Positions 5,189-5,400 of a stretch of 5,400 bases of DNA are shown here, in pieces. Below the pieces are notes generated by a model that had not been told where the DNA came from, did no database searches, and saw only the letters and a program-made list of their open reading frames with translations. The position numbers and the translations under genes were made by a program. Source of the stretch: an uncultured Prevotella sp. (GTDB lineage: Bacteria; Bacteroidota; Bacteroidia; Bacteroidales; Bacteroidaceae); NCBI GenBank assembly GCA_900544825.1, contig UQWP01000115.1, forward strand, positions 1 through 5,400, in the 5' to 3' direction. Position 1 is the stretch's first letter, and the number at the start of each line of letters is the position of its first letter.

Positions 5189-5219
5189 CAAAGGTACGCT
5201 TTATCTGCCGTTCTGACAA
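5189..5219 (-). promoter_or_regulatory. Bacteroidota-type promoter for the DUF1349 lipoprotein
   Basis: On the minus strand a perfect -7 box TACCTTTG (5196-5189) is preceded by TTG (5219-5217) with a 20-base spacer, the same geometry as the operon promoter at 466-497. The start should fall near 5182-5184, giving a leader of about 53-55 bases to the ATG at 5129. Confidence 0.8.
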
Positions 5220-5400
5220 TAGTCATTTATAACCAATTGAAATCAGTATTTCCCTGTCAACAACATCGTTTGTATTAATGTTAAATCCGATTAAATCCAA
5301 TAATTCTTGTTAAACAAATCATAAATTATCTCGTTTGTTTATACCTTTACCTCAGTTCGGGATAAGAAATAGTGCCTAAAAAAGTTGGTAATCTCCGATA
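5220..5400. other. AT-rich intergenic DNA with a 10-base tandem repeat
   Basis: No gene or clear promoter is seen. Two decamers, TTAAATCCGA (5281-5290) and TTAAATCCAA (5291-5300), stand in tandem one helical turn apart, and TTGTT-A-AACAA (5307-5317) is a short inverted repeat. These could be operator half-sites for the lipoprotein gene or for a gene beyond the window, but they are short enough to be chance. Confidence 0.4.

Overview
The window looks like a chromosome segment from a member of the Bacteroidota, most likely Prevotella/Segatella-like. The grounds are promoters of the TTG-N20-TAnnTTTG type (466-497 on +, 5189-5219 on -), AT-rich leaders with weak Shine-Dalgarno sites, moderate GC content, and the look of the DUF1349 lipoprotein and the PAS/LuxR regulator. 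The genus is an inference; no rRNA or marker gene is present.

Layout. Positions 1-465 hold no convincing gene: a possible eroded insertion-sequence end (65-85), a GGTCATTAAG-type repeat (168-212) and one doubtful short minus-strand frame (206-370). Positions 541-3262 hold a tight four-gene plus-strand operon with a good promoter just ahead of it: an NAD(P)-binding SDR-like oxidoreductase, an FMN-binding pyridoxamine-phosphate-oxidase-family protein that overlaps it by one base, a zinc-type macrodomain ADP-ribosyl hydrolase, and a class M sirtuin (SirTM-like) that overlaps the macrodomain gene by up to 71 bases. A second, closely similar copy of the repeat lies just after the operon (3306-3350), so the block is bracketed by direct repeats about 3.1 kb apart. 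Next come a truncated alpha/beta-hydrolase remnant (3465-3584), a PAS-like/LuxR regulator (3592-4350), a short convergent gap carrying a 27-base tandem duplication and a small hairpin, and a minus-strand DUF1349 lipoprotein (4386-5129) with its own promoter. Positions 5220-5400 hold no gene.

How it fits together. The sirtuin and macrodomain pair is the core of a protein ADP-ribosylation switch: SirTM enzymes put ADP-ribose on a target from NAD+, and the partner macrodomain takes it off. In the known firmicute loci the target is a lipoylated GcvH-like protein encoded next door with a lipoate ligase; neither is in this window. Instead the pair is co-transcribed with two redox-cofactor (NAD(P) and FMN) proteins. 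The target here is therefore open, and a link to redox stress is a reasonable but unproven inference. The sirtuin lacks one of the usual zinc cysteines and the macrodomain has an unusual residue in its phosphate loop, so activity should not be assumed.
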